DNA of 55,590 nt from Gallionella sp. Lineage in GTDB: Bacteria > Pseudomonadota > Gammaproteobacteria > Burkholderiales > Gallionellaceae. The stretch spans positions 1 to 55,590 of the forward strand of contig JABEVG010000065.1 of the NCBI GenBank assembly GCA_013044075.1. The letters are read 5' to 3'. This document shows, one piece after another, positions 8,736 to 16,040 of the stretch. A model generated the notes under the pieces. The model worked only from the letters and a program-made list of their open reading frames with translations. It was not told where the DNA came from and did no database searches. Position 1 is the stretch's first letter. Each line of letters opens with the position of its first letter. A program made the position numbers and the translations under genes.

Positions 8736-8779
8736 ACTTATTCAGACCTTCATTAAGTTAACTTCGGAGTCCATGCAAA

Positions 8780-9649
8780 ATGAAAATCAACGCCAAGAGA
8801 TTCCGCGTGTCGGCGCGGAAAAAGATCAGCCTTAAAGATCGGCCTACACGGGTGGAGCCGCTGTATCAGTCCAAGGATGAGTATAAGGAGCTGCTCGCAA
8901 AACAAATCGAGCAACTGAGCGCGCAACAGCAACTGCACTACGCATCCAACCGTTATGCGGTGCTGCTGATTTTTCAGGCGATGGATGCCGCCGGCAAGGA
9001 CGGGGTCATCCGGCACGTGATGTCGGGCATCAATCCGCAAGGCTGCCAGGTGTTCAGCTTCAAACATCCAAGTGCTGCAGAACTGGATCACGATTTTTTA
9101 TGGCGCACCACCCAGTGCCTGCCGGAACGCGGGCGCATCGGCATCTTCAACCGCTCTTATTACGAGGAAGTGCTGATCGTGCGCGTGCATCCCGGGATAC
9201 TACAAGCCCAGTGCATTCCGGACGGATTAGTGGACGGCAAAACCATCTGGCAGGAACGCTATCGCTCCATCCTGGATATGGAGAATCATCTGCACCGCAA
9301 CGGCACGCGGATCATCAAGTTCTTCCTGCATCTGTCGCAAGAGGAGCAGCGCAAACGCTTCCTCGCGCGCATCGACAGCCCCGACAAGAACTGGAAGTTA
9401 AGCCTCGCGGATATCGAGGAGCGGAAATTCTGGAAACAGTATATGCAGGCTTACGAAGAATGCCTGAGTGCCACCAGCACGCGCGACTCGCCCTGGTATG
9501 TCGTTCCCGCCGACGACAAGGAGAACGCGCGGCTGATCATTGCCCAGATCGTTCTCGACACGTTCAAGTCGCTGGAGTTGGCCTACCCTGCGCCCAGCGC
9601 GGAACACCGGCGGGAATTGCAGCTGATACGCAAACAGCTGGTGAAATAA
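8780..9649 (+). CDS. ppk2: Polyphosphate kinase 2 family (polyphosphate:nucleotide phosphotransferase)
   Basis: 289 aa, single PPK2 domain. The Walker A-like loop is AMDAAGKDG (about 67-75), followed by the FNRSYYEEV Walker B region and the lid-module arginines near KRFLARID. The length and N-terminal sequence ([14 protein letters not shown]) fit the short PPK2 group that transfers phosphate between polyphosphate and nucleotides in the cytoplasm. Whether it favours AMP, ADP or GDP cannot be read from sequence alone. It stands alone, with REP-like repeats upstream and a stress-gene promoter region downstream. In this setting it may help rebuild nucleotide pools from polyphosphate under stress (inference). 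Confidence 0.92.
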   Translation: MKINAKRFRVSARKKISLKDRPTRVEPLYQSKDEYKELLAKQIEQLSAQQQLHYASNRYAVLLIFQAMDAAGKDGVIRHVMSGINPQGCQVFSFKHPSAAELDHDFLWRTTQCLPERGRIGIFNRSYYEEVLIVRVHPGILQAQCIPDGLVDGKTIWQERYRSILDMENHLHRNGTRIIKFFLHLSQEEQRKRFLARIDSPDKNWKLSLADIEERKFWKQYMQAYEECLSATSTRDSPWYVVPADDKENARLIIAQIVLDTFKSLELAYPAPSAEHRRELQLIRKQLVK

Positions 9650-9700
9650 ACCCGGTATGTCCATCACGCATTTTGTGGGTATCAACCAAATATCAACCCC

Positions 9701-9718
9701 TATGTGCGCTGGCGTACA
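9701..9718 (+). promoter_or_regulatory. Recurrent palindrome, copy 3 (candidate operator)
   Basis: TATGTGCGCTGGCGTACA, followed by GT. It lies 108 bp upstream of the small His/Cys-rich protein gene and in the same orientation. Confidence 0.5.
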
Positions 9719-9826
9719 GTTTCAATGTACTGGAAAGCTTATCTTGGTGCTGCGTGACGTTCGATCTGTTCTGCGTCATGCGCTTTGTATTTCAATCAAT
9801 CATCATCCTCGAAAGGAACGAACATC

Positions 9827-10030
9827 ATGTCAAATACCAAAGAAGCCAGCACGCTCCATACCCAGGCTGCAAGCACTCATGAGGAAGCTGCCAAACACCA
9901 TCGCAAAGCAGCCGAATGTCACGACCAGAACAAGCCGAATGACGCCAAGGTCAGCTCAAAGAGCGCAATGGATTGTTGCAACAAGGCACAAAAGCATTCG
10001 GCAACCGCATGCGAGTGTTCTGCCAAGTAA
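9827..10030 (+). CDS. Small His/Cys-rich hydrophilic protein (67 aa)
   Basis: The start is set by AAAGGAAC ahead of the ATG at 9827; an in-frame ATG 14 codons earlier lacks such a site. The product is very rich in Ala, Lys, His and Ser. It has a helical HTQAASTHEEAAKHH segment (about 10-24) and five cysteines spread through the C-terminal half (ECH, DCC, CEC). This pattern is reminiscent of small stress-induced helical proteins and of metal-binding peptides, but I do not recognise a named family. No signal peptide is seen, so it is probably cytoplasmic. It follows palindrome copy 3 directly and is likely a member of that putative regulon. Metal binding is a guess from composition. Confidence 0.7.
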   Translation: MSNTKEASTLHTQAASTHEEAAKHHRKAAECHDQNKPNDAKVSSKSAMDCCNKAQKHSATACECSAK

Positions 10031-10070
10031 CTTTCTGAAAACAGCTACTGGTTCTGGGAGAGCTGAGTCT

Positions 10071-10088
10071 TTGGATTGAAAAATCCAA
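10071..10088. other. Small hairpin between the His/Cys-rich gene and the DUF3309 gene
   Basis: TTGGATT and AATCCAA form a 7-bp stem with a 4-base loop about 40 bp after the stop codon. No T-run follows, so termination is doubtful. Confidence 0.3.
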
Positions 10089-10193
10089 GAGTTCATATCA
10101 ACTGGAACGAGTGCTGACTATGCACAAATCCGAGTGTTGGATTGGCTGCACGCAAGTCACTATGAAACTAAAATTTCACGCGGGAGAAATGAC

Positions 10194-10352
10194 ATGTCAT
10201 TAGGTACTTTTTTATTGATCATTCTGATATTGATGCTGTTTGGTGCGATTCCGACTTGGCCACACAGCAAGACATGGGGTTATGCCCCAAGCGGAGGGAT
10301 AGGACTGGTATTGATCATTGTGCTCGTACTATTACTGATGGGACGCTTGTGA
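10194..10352 (+). CDS. DUF3309 small membrane protein (52 aa)
   Basis: The product starts MSLGTFLLIILILMLFGAIP, followed by TWPHSKTWGYAPSGG and a second hydrophobic segment ending LLLMGRL. The two short transmembrane stretches around a conserved WPHS-WGY-PSGG loop are the hallmark of DUF3309. GGGAGAAATGAC precedes the ATG. Function is unknown; such genes are common beside CsbD, BON and YqjD stress genes in betaproteobacteria. A second copy is encoded on the other strand at 12313-12468. Confidence 0.85.
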   Translation: MSLGTFLLIILILMLFGAIPTWPHSKTWGYAPSGGIGLVLIIVLVLLLMGRL

Positions 10353-10457
10353 AGTGTTCGACAAGGCGGGGAAATATGGCCAGATTGCCGAGCCAATTTT
10401 ATTGGTCAAAATTCGATTGATCCGCACTCATCATCTACCAATCACGGGAGTAGGAAA

Positions 10458-10637
10458 ATGAAAAAAGATGAAATAAGAAAAACCTTGTCAGACGACATCG
10501 AAAATTTTCGTTTGAAAGCCAAACATTACGAATCGCTTCATTTGTTTGAGGCGGAAAAATATGCTGAAAAGCTCGCATCCAACCTTGAGCTGGCACTGAC
10601 GACGATGCCTTCTGACGAGGATACGGATATTTCCTGA
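10458..10637 (+). CDS. Small hypothetical helical protein (59 aa)
   Basis: ATG at 10458, TGA at 10635, with GGGAGTAGGAAA just upstream as a ribosome-binding site. The peptide begins MKKDEIRKTLSDDIENF and continues with a charged amphipathic helix (ESLHLFEAEKYAEKLASNL) and an acidic tail. No signal or membrane segment. I do not recognise a family. The codon pattern and good start site support it as real. It sits between the DUF3309 gene and a heptanucleotide repeat. Confidence 0.6.
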   Translation: MKKDEIRKTLSDDIENFRLKAKHYESLHLFEAEKYAEKLASNLELALTTMPSDEDTDIS

Positions 10638-10701
10638 AATGCCCGGTTTTATGCGCCAAAGCGCAGAACACCGTAGCTGATGGGCATACCACCCCGGTTA
10701 C

Positions 10702-10776
10702 GCTTTGAGCTTTGAGCTTTGAGCTTTGAGCTTTGAGCTTTGAGCTTTGAGCTTTGAGCTTTGAGCTTTGAGCTTT
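10702..10776. repeat. Heptanucleotide tandem repeat (GCTTTGA)10 plus partial unit
   Basis: Ten perfect GCTTTGA units (10702-10771) and a partial eleventh lie in the gap between convergent genes. Because seven is not a multiple of three, any reading frame through it repeats every 21 bases; such a frame on the minus strand is not considered a gene. Confidence 0.95.
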
Positions 10777-10795
10777 ATGCCAAACAACGAACCCT

Positions 10796-11167
10796 CTAAT
10801 GATCAACCTTAGCGTTGTGCTCCTGCGGCTGGCCGAGCAAAAGTTTTTCGGTGCTTGGAGCGCGCGCTCCCGAATACAGCGATTTCAAACTGAAGACAAT
10901 AGGAATGGCATAGAGCCGCAACAAGCGGCTTCCGGTGTGTACCAGACCAACGATGCCCCTGCGGCGGAATGTCATCAGTACCGCCACGCCGCCAGCCAGC
11001 CATGCGGGATGCGCATGTACATAACGCATCGCTTTGAGTCCCGCATCAGCCATTGCCAACGGTTTTTTAAGGTGCCGGGAAATCGCCGCCACATCCCCGC
11101 GTTGCGTCGCTATTTTTTCCACCAGTACGCGACGGCGTTGAGCCAGATCGGCAAGTCTCTTTTTCAT
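10796..11167 (-). CDS. YqjK-like protein
   Basis: 123 aa, basic. An N-terminal helix with RLADLAQRRRVLVEKIATQR is followed by LAMADAGLKAMRYVHAHP and one hydrophobic segment (AWLAGGVAVLMTF). It is homologous in layout to the 99-aa protein at 51463-51762 but has a longer C-terminal tail. It is the last of the DUF883-YqjE-YqjK set, overlapping the upstream holin-like gene by 4 bp (ATGA). In Enterobacteria the equivalent yqj genes are co-transcribed and the YqjD member is membrane and ribosome associated; the function of YqjK itself is unknown. Confidence 0.75.
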   Translation of the reverse strand: MKKRLADLAQRRRVLVEKIATQRGDVAAISRHLKKPLAMADAGLKAMRYVHAHPAWLAGGVAVLMTFRRRGIVGLVHTGSRLLRLYAIPIVFSLKSLYSGARAPSTEKLLLGQPQEHNAKVDH

Positions 11168-11541
11168 GGCCGCGTATCCAGTTGATCGCGATCATCGGCC
11201 AACTCCGCCAGGCTGGTGGAAAACAATCTGGGTTTTTCACGGGCCAGGCGGCACAATCGATTCGAGAGGACGATGCCGGTGATAAAGAACAGCGCGGCCA
11301 GACCGCCCAGCACCAGCTCGCGGTGGCTATCCCAACACATCACCACGATGAGTACCGTGCATAACATGATGCCCAAACCGAAGAAAAACAAGGCGATGCT
11401 GCCATAGAGCAACATCAGCCGGATGCGCAAGCGTTCCTCCTCGAATTCATTGGAGAGCAGTTCAAGCCGCGTCCGAACGATGCCGAGCAAAGTACCCGCC
11501 AGCTGTTTCAGCGACTCCATCAATCCGGGAGAGTCCGACAT
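11164..11541 (-). CDS. Phage holin family / YqjE-like membrane protein
   Basis: 125 aa from the ATG at 11541, chosen because the product then starts MSDSPGLMESLKQLAGTLL like its paralogue at 51755-52138. An amphipathic N-terminal helix with RTRLELLSNEFEEER is followed by two transmembrane helices (about 50-72 and 78-98) and a LFSTSLAELADDRDQL tail. The family is annotated as phage holin superfamily III or YqjE, but here it is a chromosomal stress-cluster gene, not a lysis gene. It starts 2 bp after the DUF883 stop. Confidence 0.8.
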   Translation of the reverse strand: MSDSPGLMESLKQLAGTLLGIVRTRLELLSNEFEEERLRIRLMLLYGSIALFFFGLGIMLCTVLIVVMCWDSHRELVLGGLAALFFITGIVLSNRLCRLAREKPRLFSTSLAELADDRDQLDTRP

Positions 11542-11543
11542 GC

Positions 11544-11879
11544 CTAGCGCCGCGCAATCAGCATGCCGACGATGGCGCCCACACAAGCGGAGATGCCGAT
11601 CGCTTTCCATGGATTTTCATGGACGTATTGGTCGGTGTCTTGCGCGGCCTGCTGGGCGCGCTCGATCACGGCCTCTTCGGTCGCACCCAAGCGATCCTTG
11701 GCCACTTGCAGACTCTGCTGGATGCGTGAGCGGGCGGCCGCCGCACCCTCACCCGCCTGACTGGCAGTGGCGCGCAACAGCTCTTCGGCATCCGCCATCA
11801 CCAGTCGCAAGTCTTCCATGAATTTTTCTTTTGGGGCCGCGTGCGGCGTATTTTTAATCCCGGTTGTTTTTGTGTTCAT
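11544..11879 (-). CDS. DUF883 (ElaB/YqjD-type) membrane-anchored protein
   Basis: 111 aa from the ATG at 11879, which has TTAAGGAGAG upstream. A long helical, Ala/Glu-rich middle (MADAEELLRATASQAGEG onward) is followed by the signature VHENPWKAIGISACVGAIVG with a C-terminal transmembrane anchor ending LIARR. This matches the ElaB/YqjD/DUF883 family, C-tail-anchored inner-membrane proteins; E. coli YqjD has been linked to ribosome association in stationary phase. A close paralogue lies at 52142-52471. Confidence 0.88.
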   Translation of the reverse strand: MNTKTTGIKNTPHAAPKEKFMEDLRLVMADAEELLRATASQAGEGAAAARSRIQQSLQVAKDRLGATEEAVIERAQQAAQDTDQYVHENPWKAIGISACVGAIVGMLIARR

Positions 11880-11901
11880 GGCTTCTCTCCTTAACGTTGA
11901 A

Positions 11902-12213
11902 TTATTTACTCTGCATGTCATTTTTGACGGAACGCACACCCTGCACACTGCCCGCAATCTCGACGGCTTTGGCGATGTTTGATTCTGAGCTGACGAAGCC
12001 GCTCAATTGAACCTCACCTTTGAAAGTCTCAACCTTGATTTCGGCAGAACTTAAAGTGGGTTCGTGAAAGATAGCCGCCTTGACCTTGGTGGTGATAGCA
12101 CTGTCGTCGACATATTCGCCGGTACTTTCCTTGGTTGCCGTGGACGCGCAACCCAGAAAAGACAACAACGCCAGGGTCGCAAAAAATGCGGAGTAGGCCT
12201 TCATTTTTTTCAT
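11902..12213 (-). CDS. BON-domain lipoprotein
   Basis: 103 aa from the ATG at 12213 (AAAGGAAAC upstream). The signal peptide ends in LSFLGC (lipobox). The mature part contains one BON domain: DSAITTKVKAAIFHEPTL, then IKVETFKGEVQLSGFVSSE and a VRSVKNDM end. BON domains bind phospholipid or other envelope surfaces; single-BON lipoproteins resemble parts of OsmY and DolP. It is very similar in layout to the gene at 18569-18898. It lies 22 bp upstream of the DUF883 gene and is probably co-transcribed with it. Confidence 0.85.
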   Translation of the reverse strand: MKKMKAYSAFFATLALLSFLGCASTATKESTGEYVDDSAITTKVKAAIFHEPTLSSAEIKVETFKGEVQLSGFVSSESNIAKAVEIAGSVQGVRSVKNDMQSK

Positions 12214-12312
12214 GATTGTTTCCTTTACCCATAAACTACAAATTTCAAAACCGCCTCGTGTTTCGAGCGGACAAACCACCGTGCACCCGCGTATGATTTT
12301 CCAGACGCGCCG

Positions 12313-12468
12313 CTATCTTCCCAGCAACAACAGCACAACCAGCAGCATCAACACCAACCCGACACCACTGCTCGGGCCGTATCCCCACTTCCGGCTGTGC
12401 GGCCAGGCCGGGATCGCACCGACAAACATCAGTACCAGAACAAACAACAGAATATTTATCGACGACAT
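12313..12468 (-). CDS. DUF3309 small membrane protein, second copy (51 aa)
   Basis: Reading leftward from the ATG at 12468 (AAGGAAAAATGAA upstream) gives MSSINILLFVLVLMFVGAIP, then AWPHSRKWGYGPSSG and a second hydrophobic helix ending LLLLGR. Same architecture and core as the copy at 10194-10352. It lies 36 bp after the OmpA-family gene on the same strand and about 100 bp before the BON lipoprotein. Confidence 0.85.
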   Translation of the reverse strand: MSSINILLFVLVLMFVGAIPAWPHSRKWGYGPSSGVGLVLMLLVVLLLLGR

Positions 12469-12504
12469 TTCATTTTTCCTTGTGACGCAACCTCGGTCAG
12501 ATGC

Positions 12505-13389
12505 TTAACGCGGGGCGATGTTGCCGTGATCGTCGGAGAAAATGATTTCCACGCGCCGGTTCAATTGACGGCTGCTGGCGGTATTGTTGTCGGCAACGGG
12601 GAAACGCTTGCCATAGCCGCGCGTACTGATACGGTCACCGTTCACGCCGTCGTCTAGCAAAGCCGTACGCACCGCATTGGCACGCCGTTCGGAAAGGGAC
12701 TGGTTGTAGCTGTCGGTGCCGGTACTGTCGGTGTAGCCCTCGATCAACACCGTGCGCTTCGGATATTCCCTGAGGAATTCGGCCAGCTTTTGCAGGTTAC
12801 GCGTGCCGCCGGATTTGATTTCAGACCGGTTTCTGCCAAACAACACATCTCCCAGTGTGATCACCAAACCGCGATTCGTTTTCTTGGCGTTCAACAGTGT
12901 TAGCTGCATTTCCTGTTGGGCGATGAGTACCTGATCGTCCACCGCGTTGGCATCTTGTGCGGCTATCTCGGCAGCTTGCGAATTGGCTGTTTCCTGCATA
13001 TCCGCCACTTGCTTTTTGGACGCATCGGCTTCAGCCGTTCTGGCTTCAAGGCGAACCTGGTCGCGTTTCCCGGCCGCGTCGGCGACCGCCGCTTCGGCGG
13101 CCTTGCGCTTGGCGGTCTCACGCGCGATAGCCACTTGCTGATCGGCTATGTAGGCCAGATGATCGACCGTGTCGGCACGTTCACCTTTGCCCAAGGCGGA
13201 GTCCGCTTTGTTCAGCGAGTCACCGGCATCTTTCAATTCCGCTGCCGCCAGATTGGTGATTTGCGGGTTGCCACGCGCGCTGTCGAAATCGCTATGCGCA
13301 ACGGTGAGCGTTGAATTATGCGGGGTCGTACAGGCCGCCAGAATCGCAACGGCGATCAGGGTCGCGGGGATATATGATATTTTTTTCAT
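12505..13389 (-). CDS. OmpA-family lipoprotein with DUF4398-like helical region
   Basis: 294 aa. Signal peptide with lipobox LAAC (Cys20). Residues about 25-165 form a long Ala/Glu/Lys-rich coiled coil of the DUF4398 type (QITNLAAAELKDAGDSL, RADTVDHLAYIADQQ). The C-terminal OmpA domain (about 175-285) has GDVLFGRNRSEIKSGG and the peptidoglycan-binding GYTDSTGTDSYNQSLSERRA motif, ending NRRVEI. It should be an outer-membrane lipoprotein contacting peptidoglycan. It starts 18 bp downstream of the stop of a shorter DUF4398 lipoprotein gene that looks like a duplicated helical half. Confidence 0.88.
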   Translation of the reverse strand: MKKISYIPATLIAVAILAACTTPHNSTLTVAHSDFDSARGNPQITNLAAAELKDAGDSLNKADSALGKGERADTVDHLAYIADQQVAIARETAKRKAAEAAVADAAGKRDQVRLEARTAEADASKKQVADMQETANSQAAEIAAQDANAVDDQVLIAQQEMQLTLLNAKKTNRGLVITLGDVLFGRNRSEIKSGGTRNLQKLAEFLREYPKRTVLIEGYTDSTGTDSYNQSLSERRANAVRTALLDDGVNGDRISTRGYGKRFPVADNNTASSRQLNRRVEIIFSDDHGNIAPR

Positions 13390-13407
13390 GGTGGATTCCC
13401 TCGGAGA

Positions 13408-13800
13408 TTATTTGGTTTTACGATCGATTTCCGTGCGCAGCACCCGGCTATCTTCCTGTATCGCGTCGGCAGCTTTTTGTGCCTTGGCTGATCGCGCGGT
13501 CGCGGTGGCTAATTGGGCATCAACCTGTGCCTGTTCCGCCAACTGGCGGGCAAGCACGTAATTTTTGTCCGTCATTGCACGTTCGGCACCCGCCATCTTT
13601 TCCATCGCGGACTTGAGTTGCAACGGCGCGAATTCATTGTCTTCCGCGTTGTTGGCAGAGCCTACTGCGGCACGTGAGACGGCCATCTGTTCGAGCGGGG
13701 GAACAGGGCTCGCGCAACCCGCCATAAAAATGGCGGCGGCGACGATTGTGCCTGTCGTGTGCATCATCGGATGCGATTTGAAACGGCAAATATTTTTCAT
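13408..13800 (-). CDS. DUF4398 lipoprotein
   Basis: 130 aa from the ATG at 13800, which has GGAA 6 bp upstream; an ATG four codons earlier (13812) is possible. The signal peptide ends in the lipobox MAGC. The mature part starts ASPVPPLEQMAVSRAAVGS and is a helical domain with FAPLQLKSAMEKMAGAERAM and YVLARQLAEQAQVDAQLA, as in DUF4398. It matches the helical portion of the OmpA-family protein encoded next. Palindrome copy 4 lies about 110 bp upstream, in the same orientation. Confidence 0.82.
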   Translation of the reverse strand: MKNICRFKSHPMMHTTGTIVAAAIFMAGCASPVPPLEQMAVSRAAVGSANNAEDNEFAPLQLKSAMEKMAGAERAMTDKNYVLARQLAEQAQVDAQLATATARSAKAQKAADAIQEDSRVLRTEIDRKTK

Positions 13801-13909
13801 TATTTTTTCCATTTAAGCGTTGAACACCGGAGACCACCGTTGCAACAAAAAATGAGTGCGGCCCCCATCCCTTGAAGTGCTGACAATAGGGATTAAGCGT
13901 GAGGCCGTC

Positions 13910-13927
13910 TGTGCGCTGTCGTACATA
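13910..13927 (-). promoter_or_regulatory. Recurrent palindrome, copy 4 (candidate operator)
   Basis: On the minus strand it reads TATGTACGACAGCGCACA followed by GA. It lies between the DUF5670-like peptide gene and the DUF4398 gene, facing the latter. Confidence 0.5.
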
Positions 13928-13958
13928 ACGACCCGCCCGTCGTGAGACTCGTCCCGTC

Positions 13959-14096
13959 TTATCCGTTGATCACTCTCAGCAAGAGAACCACGATGGCGAT
14001 CACCAGCAGGATGTGGATGAAACCGCCCATGGTGTAAGACGTGATGAGTCCCAGCAGCCACAAAGCGAGCATAACGACAGCAAGGGTATAGAGCAT
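13959..14096 (-). CDS. Lmo0937/DUF5670-type small membrane protein (45 aa)
   Basis: The ATG at 14096 is preceded by GAAAGGTCAATATC. The peptide starts MLYTLAVVMLALWLLGLIT, then SYTMGGFIHILLVIAIVVL, ending LLRVING. The two transmembrane helices around a short TMGG loop match the very small lmo0937-type family. Function is unknown; these peptides occur in stress-gene neighbourhoods of many bacteria. It lies about 90 bp downstream of the OsmB-like gene on the same strand. Confidence 0.82.
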   Translation of the reverse strand: MLYTLAVVMLALWLLGLITSYTMGGFIHILLVIAIVVLLLRVING

Positions 14097-14187
14097 GATA
14101 TTGACCTTTCAGTTTGTTGATTTATTCGTGCCGCTGCTGCCCGACATCGGGATGCAGTGATGACAGAACTGATTGTTTTTTTGCTGC

Positions 14188-14370
14188 CTACATACTGTGT
14201 CCGATGACACCACCGACTACCGCCCCACCGATCACCCCGGCAGGATTCCCGCCGGTCAGGACCGCACCACCCACCGCACCGACACCCGCACCGATCGCAG
14301 TGCATCCCAGCATGCCGAATACCATGATCACCGCCGCCGCTTTGATTGCTGATTTTTGTATCGTGTTCAT
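14188..14370 (-). CDS. OsmB-like glycine-zipper lipoprotein (60 aa)
   Basis: The ATG at 14370 has GGAGAGATTACAA upstream. The signal peptide ends with the lipobox GMLGC (Cys23), followed by glycine-zipper repeats (AIGAGVGAVGGAVLTGG, AGVIGGAVVGGVIG). This matches osmotically inducible lipoprotein B and related glycine-zipper proteins, small outer-membrane-anchored proteins of unclear biochemical role. Gene spacing suggests it belongs to the leftward stress operon that starts at the AI-2E permease gene. Confidence 0.82.
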   Translation of the reverse strand: MNTIQKSAIKAAAVIMVFGMLGCTAIGAGVGAVGGAVLTGGNPAGVIGGAVVGGVIGHSM

Positions 14371-14423
14371 TTGTAATCTCTCCGTATTGACCATTTTTCG
14401 CGCACACCATCGGACACAATGAT

Positions 14424-14573
14424 TCACCAGTGAAAATAAATTCCGGCCACCGCGATGACGATCCATAGCACCAAGAACGGGCGCAGTCTTTCCTCCAAGT
14501 GTTCCAATCGTCCACGCTCGCACCCGATCCGCATCGTTGAAATTATCAATTCAGCAAAGTTCCTGCGTCTCAT
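14424..14573 (-). CDS. Small single-span membrane protein (49 aa)
   Basis: An excellent ribosome-binding site (AAGGAGAGCACCC) precedes the ATG at 14573. A basic, helical N-terminal half (MRRRNFAELIISTMRIGCERG, then LEHLEERLRPF) is followed by one C-terminal transmembrane helix (LVLWIVIAVAGIYFHW). I do not recognise a family. It lies 41 bp after the permease stop and 53 bp before the OsmB-like gene on the same strand, so it is probably in the same unit. Confidence 0.65.
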   Translation of the reverse strand: MRRRNFAELIISTMRIGCERGRLEHLEERLRPFLVLWIVIAVAGIYFHW

Positions 14574-14614
14574 GGGTGCTCTCCTTTTCTGACATTGCCT
14601 GCATATCGTTGCAG

Positions 14615-15844
14615 TCATTTACCCAGCAACTCGCCCACCGGCTTGAGCGATTCGACCCGGTCACAGATCACTTTGGCGATGGCGACCAGCGGCGCGCCAA
14701 GCAGCAAGCCGCACACTCCCCACAGCCAGGCAAAGAACAGCAGCGCGATAAACAGCACGGTTGCGTTTACGTTGGCGAATCGGCTTTGCATCCAGGTCGT
14801 AAACACGAACCCGATCGCGACTGCCACCAACAGCGACATGCCCGCCACAGCCAGCGCGTGTAGCAGTGTCCCGAACTGCATGAAGCCGGCCATGCCGCTG
14901 GCGAAGGCGAGCAAAGCCGGGCCCAAATAAGGAACGAAGTACAACATGCCGGCGACGATGCCCCACATCACTGCCTGGTCCATTCCCAATGCCGCGAAAG
15001 CAAGCCAGGTCGCGATACCCACCAGCAGGCTCGCCATGAGCACGGTCAACAAGTAGTGTTGGATTTGCACGTCAATCTCATCAAGGATGCGCACAGCCTC
15101 TTTCTTGCGCGACAGCGACGGCCCGACCAACTGCACCAGCTTGCGGCGAAAATGCTCGCCCGATGCCAGCAAAAAATAGGTGAGCAACAACACGATCGGC
15201 GCTTGACCGACCACCGCGAAAATCAGCGAGGATTGCGCGAGCGCGTAGTCGCGCAACCAAGCGGTATGCACACCACCCTGAATGGCGATCACACGCATGC
15301 CCTGCTTTGCGCCCGCGTCGGCGGCTGCGCCCTCAAGCTGTTGGGCGGTTTCCCGCATGTTCTGCAAAGCGGTCTGACCGGTGCGGGTATCGCTCAGGTT
15401 CTGCCGCAATTTTCGCGCGGTCTCCGGCAGCTTCTCGATCATCGCCGAGGCATCATCGCTGAATGAGAACAATATCCACGTCAAGCCACCGACCAGCACC
15501 GCCAGTACCAGCGCGGCCCCCAGAATACGCGGCACGTAACAGCTCTTGAGCCAGCCCACCACGGGACTGAGCGTATAGCTGGCGAGGATGCCGATCAGTA
15601 ACGGTACGAAAAAGGTGCGCGCCAAATACAGTGCCGCGACCAGTGCGATGGCCGCCAGCAGCCCGACTGCCACGCTGATATGCGCGTAACGGGTCGTGAA
15701 AATTCGATGCACTCCACGATTCGACACCGGCACAGCGAGATATGCGGAATGATCATCGCTGTCTGCAACGTGACATGTCTCAGTCGAACCAGATCGACTC
15801 CCGGGAGTTTTGCCTCGGGATGGGTTGTGCAGATAAAACATCAT
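14615..15844 (-). CDS. AI-2E family transporter (PerM/UPF0118-type permease)
   Basis: 409 aa. After a polar N-terminus of about 50 residues, there are about eight hydrophobic segments in the typical order: VAVGLLAAIALVAALYLA and FFVPLLIGILASYTLSP first, a long soluble loop (about 150-235), then a run of helices including IVLLLTYFLLASGEHF and GIVAGMLYFVPYLGPAL. Members are membrane permeases; E. coli TqsA exports AI-2, while others act in Na+/H+ exchange or are unassigned, so the substrate is open. It is the first gene of the leftward stress cluster; palindrome copy 5 lies about 130 bp upstream, facing it. Confidence 0.88.
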   Translation of the reverse strand: MMFYLHNPSRGKTPGSRSGSTETCHVADSDDHSAYLAVPVSNRGVHRIFTTRYAHISVAVGLLAAIALVAALYLARTFFVPLLIGILASYTLSPVVGWLKSCYVPRILGAALVLAVLVGGLTWILFSFSDDASAMIEKLPETARKLRQNLSDTRTGQTALQNMRETAQQLEGAAADAGAKQGMRVIAIQGGVHTAWLRDYALAQSSLIFAVVGQAPIVLLLTYFLLASGEHFRRKLVQLVGPSLSRKKEAVRILDEIDVQIQHYLLTVLMASLLVGIATWLAFAALGMDQAVMWGIVAGMLYFVPYLGPALLAFASGMAGFMQFGTLLHALAVAGMSLLVAVAIGFVFTTWMQSRFANVNATVLFIALLFFAWLWGVCGLLLGAPLVAIAKVICDRVESLKPVGELLGK

Positions 15845-15974
15845 GATGTACGCCTCAATGGGGTTGCCGGTTTTTCACCGCGTGGAACGAACTCAACAAT
15901 CACGCCTGACGTAAACAACCGCAAGTAAAACTGCCAGGCTGGGCGGGATTCTCTTACGCATTCGGATCTCGCTC

Positions 15975-15992
15975 TGTGCGCTAGCACGCACA
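15975..15992 (-). promoter_or_regulatory. Recurrent palindrome, copy 5 (more divergent)
   Basis: On the minus strand the sequence is TGTGCGTGCTAGCGCACA followed by GA. Its right half matches the consensus, while the left half is shifted by two bases. It faces the AI-2E permease gene. Confidence 0.4.
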
Positions 15993-16040
15993 ACACCAAA
16001 AACAACGCTGTTGAGAGTCCGCGCAGCAAATAATTTTCCC

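Larger units (their letters stand above)
8506..8779. other. Intergenic region carrying dispersed repeats, upstream of ppk2
   Basis: No gene is seen. It holds a 14-bp sequence shared with position 18518 and a REP-like inverted pair (8645-8735). No clear promoter hexamers are recognised for the downstream PPK2 gene. Confidence 0.5.

Noticed and set aside
10435-10806. A minus-strand open frame with SSKLKAQ repeats.
   Set aside because: The repeats are simply the translation of the heptanucleotide tract; it overlaps a better small gene on the other strand and has no family resemblance.
11164-11541. Prophage lysis region, suggested by the phage-holin family name of two proteins.
   Set aside because: Both copies sit in YqjD-YqjE-YqjK sets with no endolysin, spanin or other phage gene nearby.
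14188-14215. A TGTGTC-CGAT-GACACC near-palindrome.
   Set aside because: It lies inside the coding sequence of the OsmB-like protein and does not fit the TGTGCG consensus.
14395-14420. A TGTGTCCGATGGTGTGCG-like sequence upstream of the OsmB-like gene, considered as a seventh palindrome copy.
   Set aside because: The two halves do not pair and the match to the consensus is poor beyond the TGTG start.
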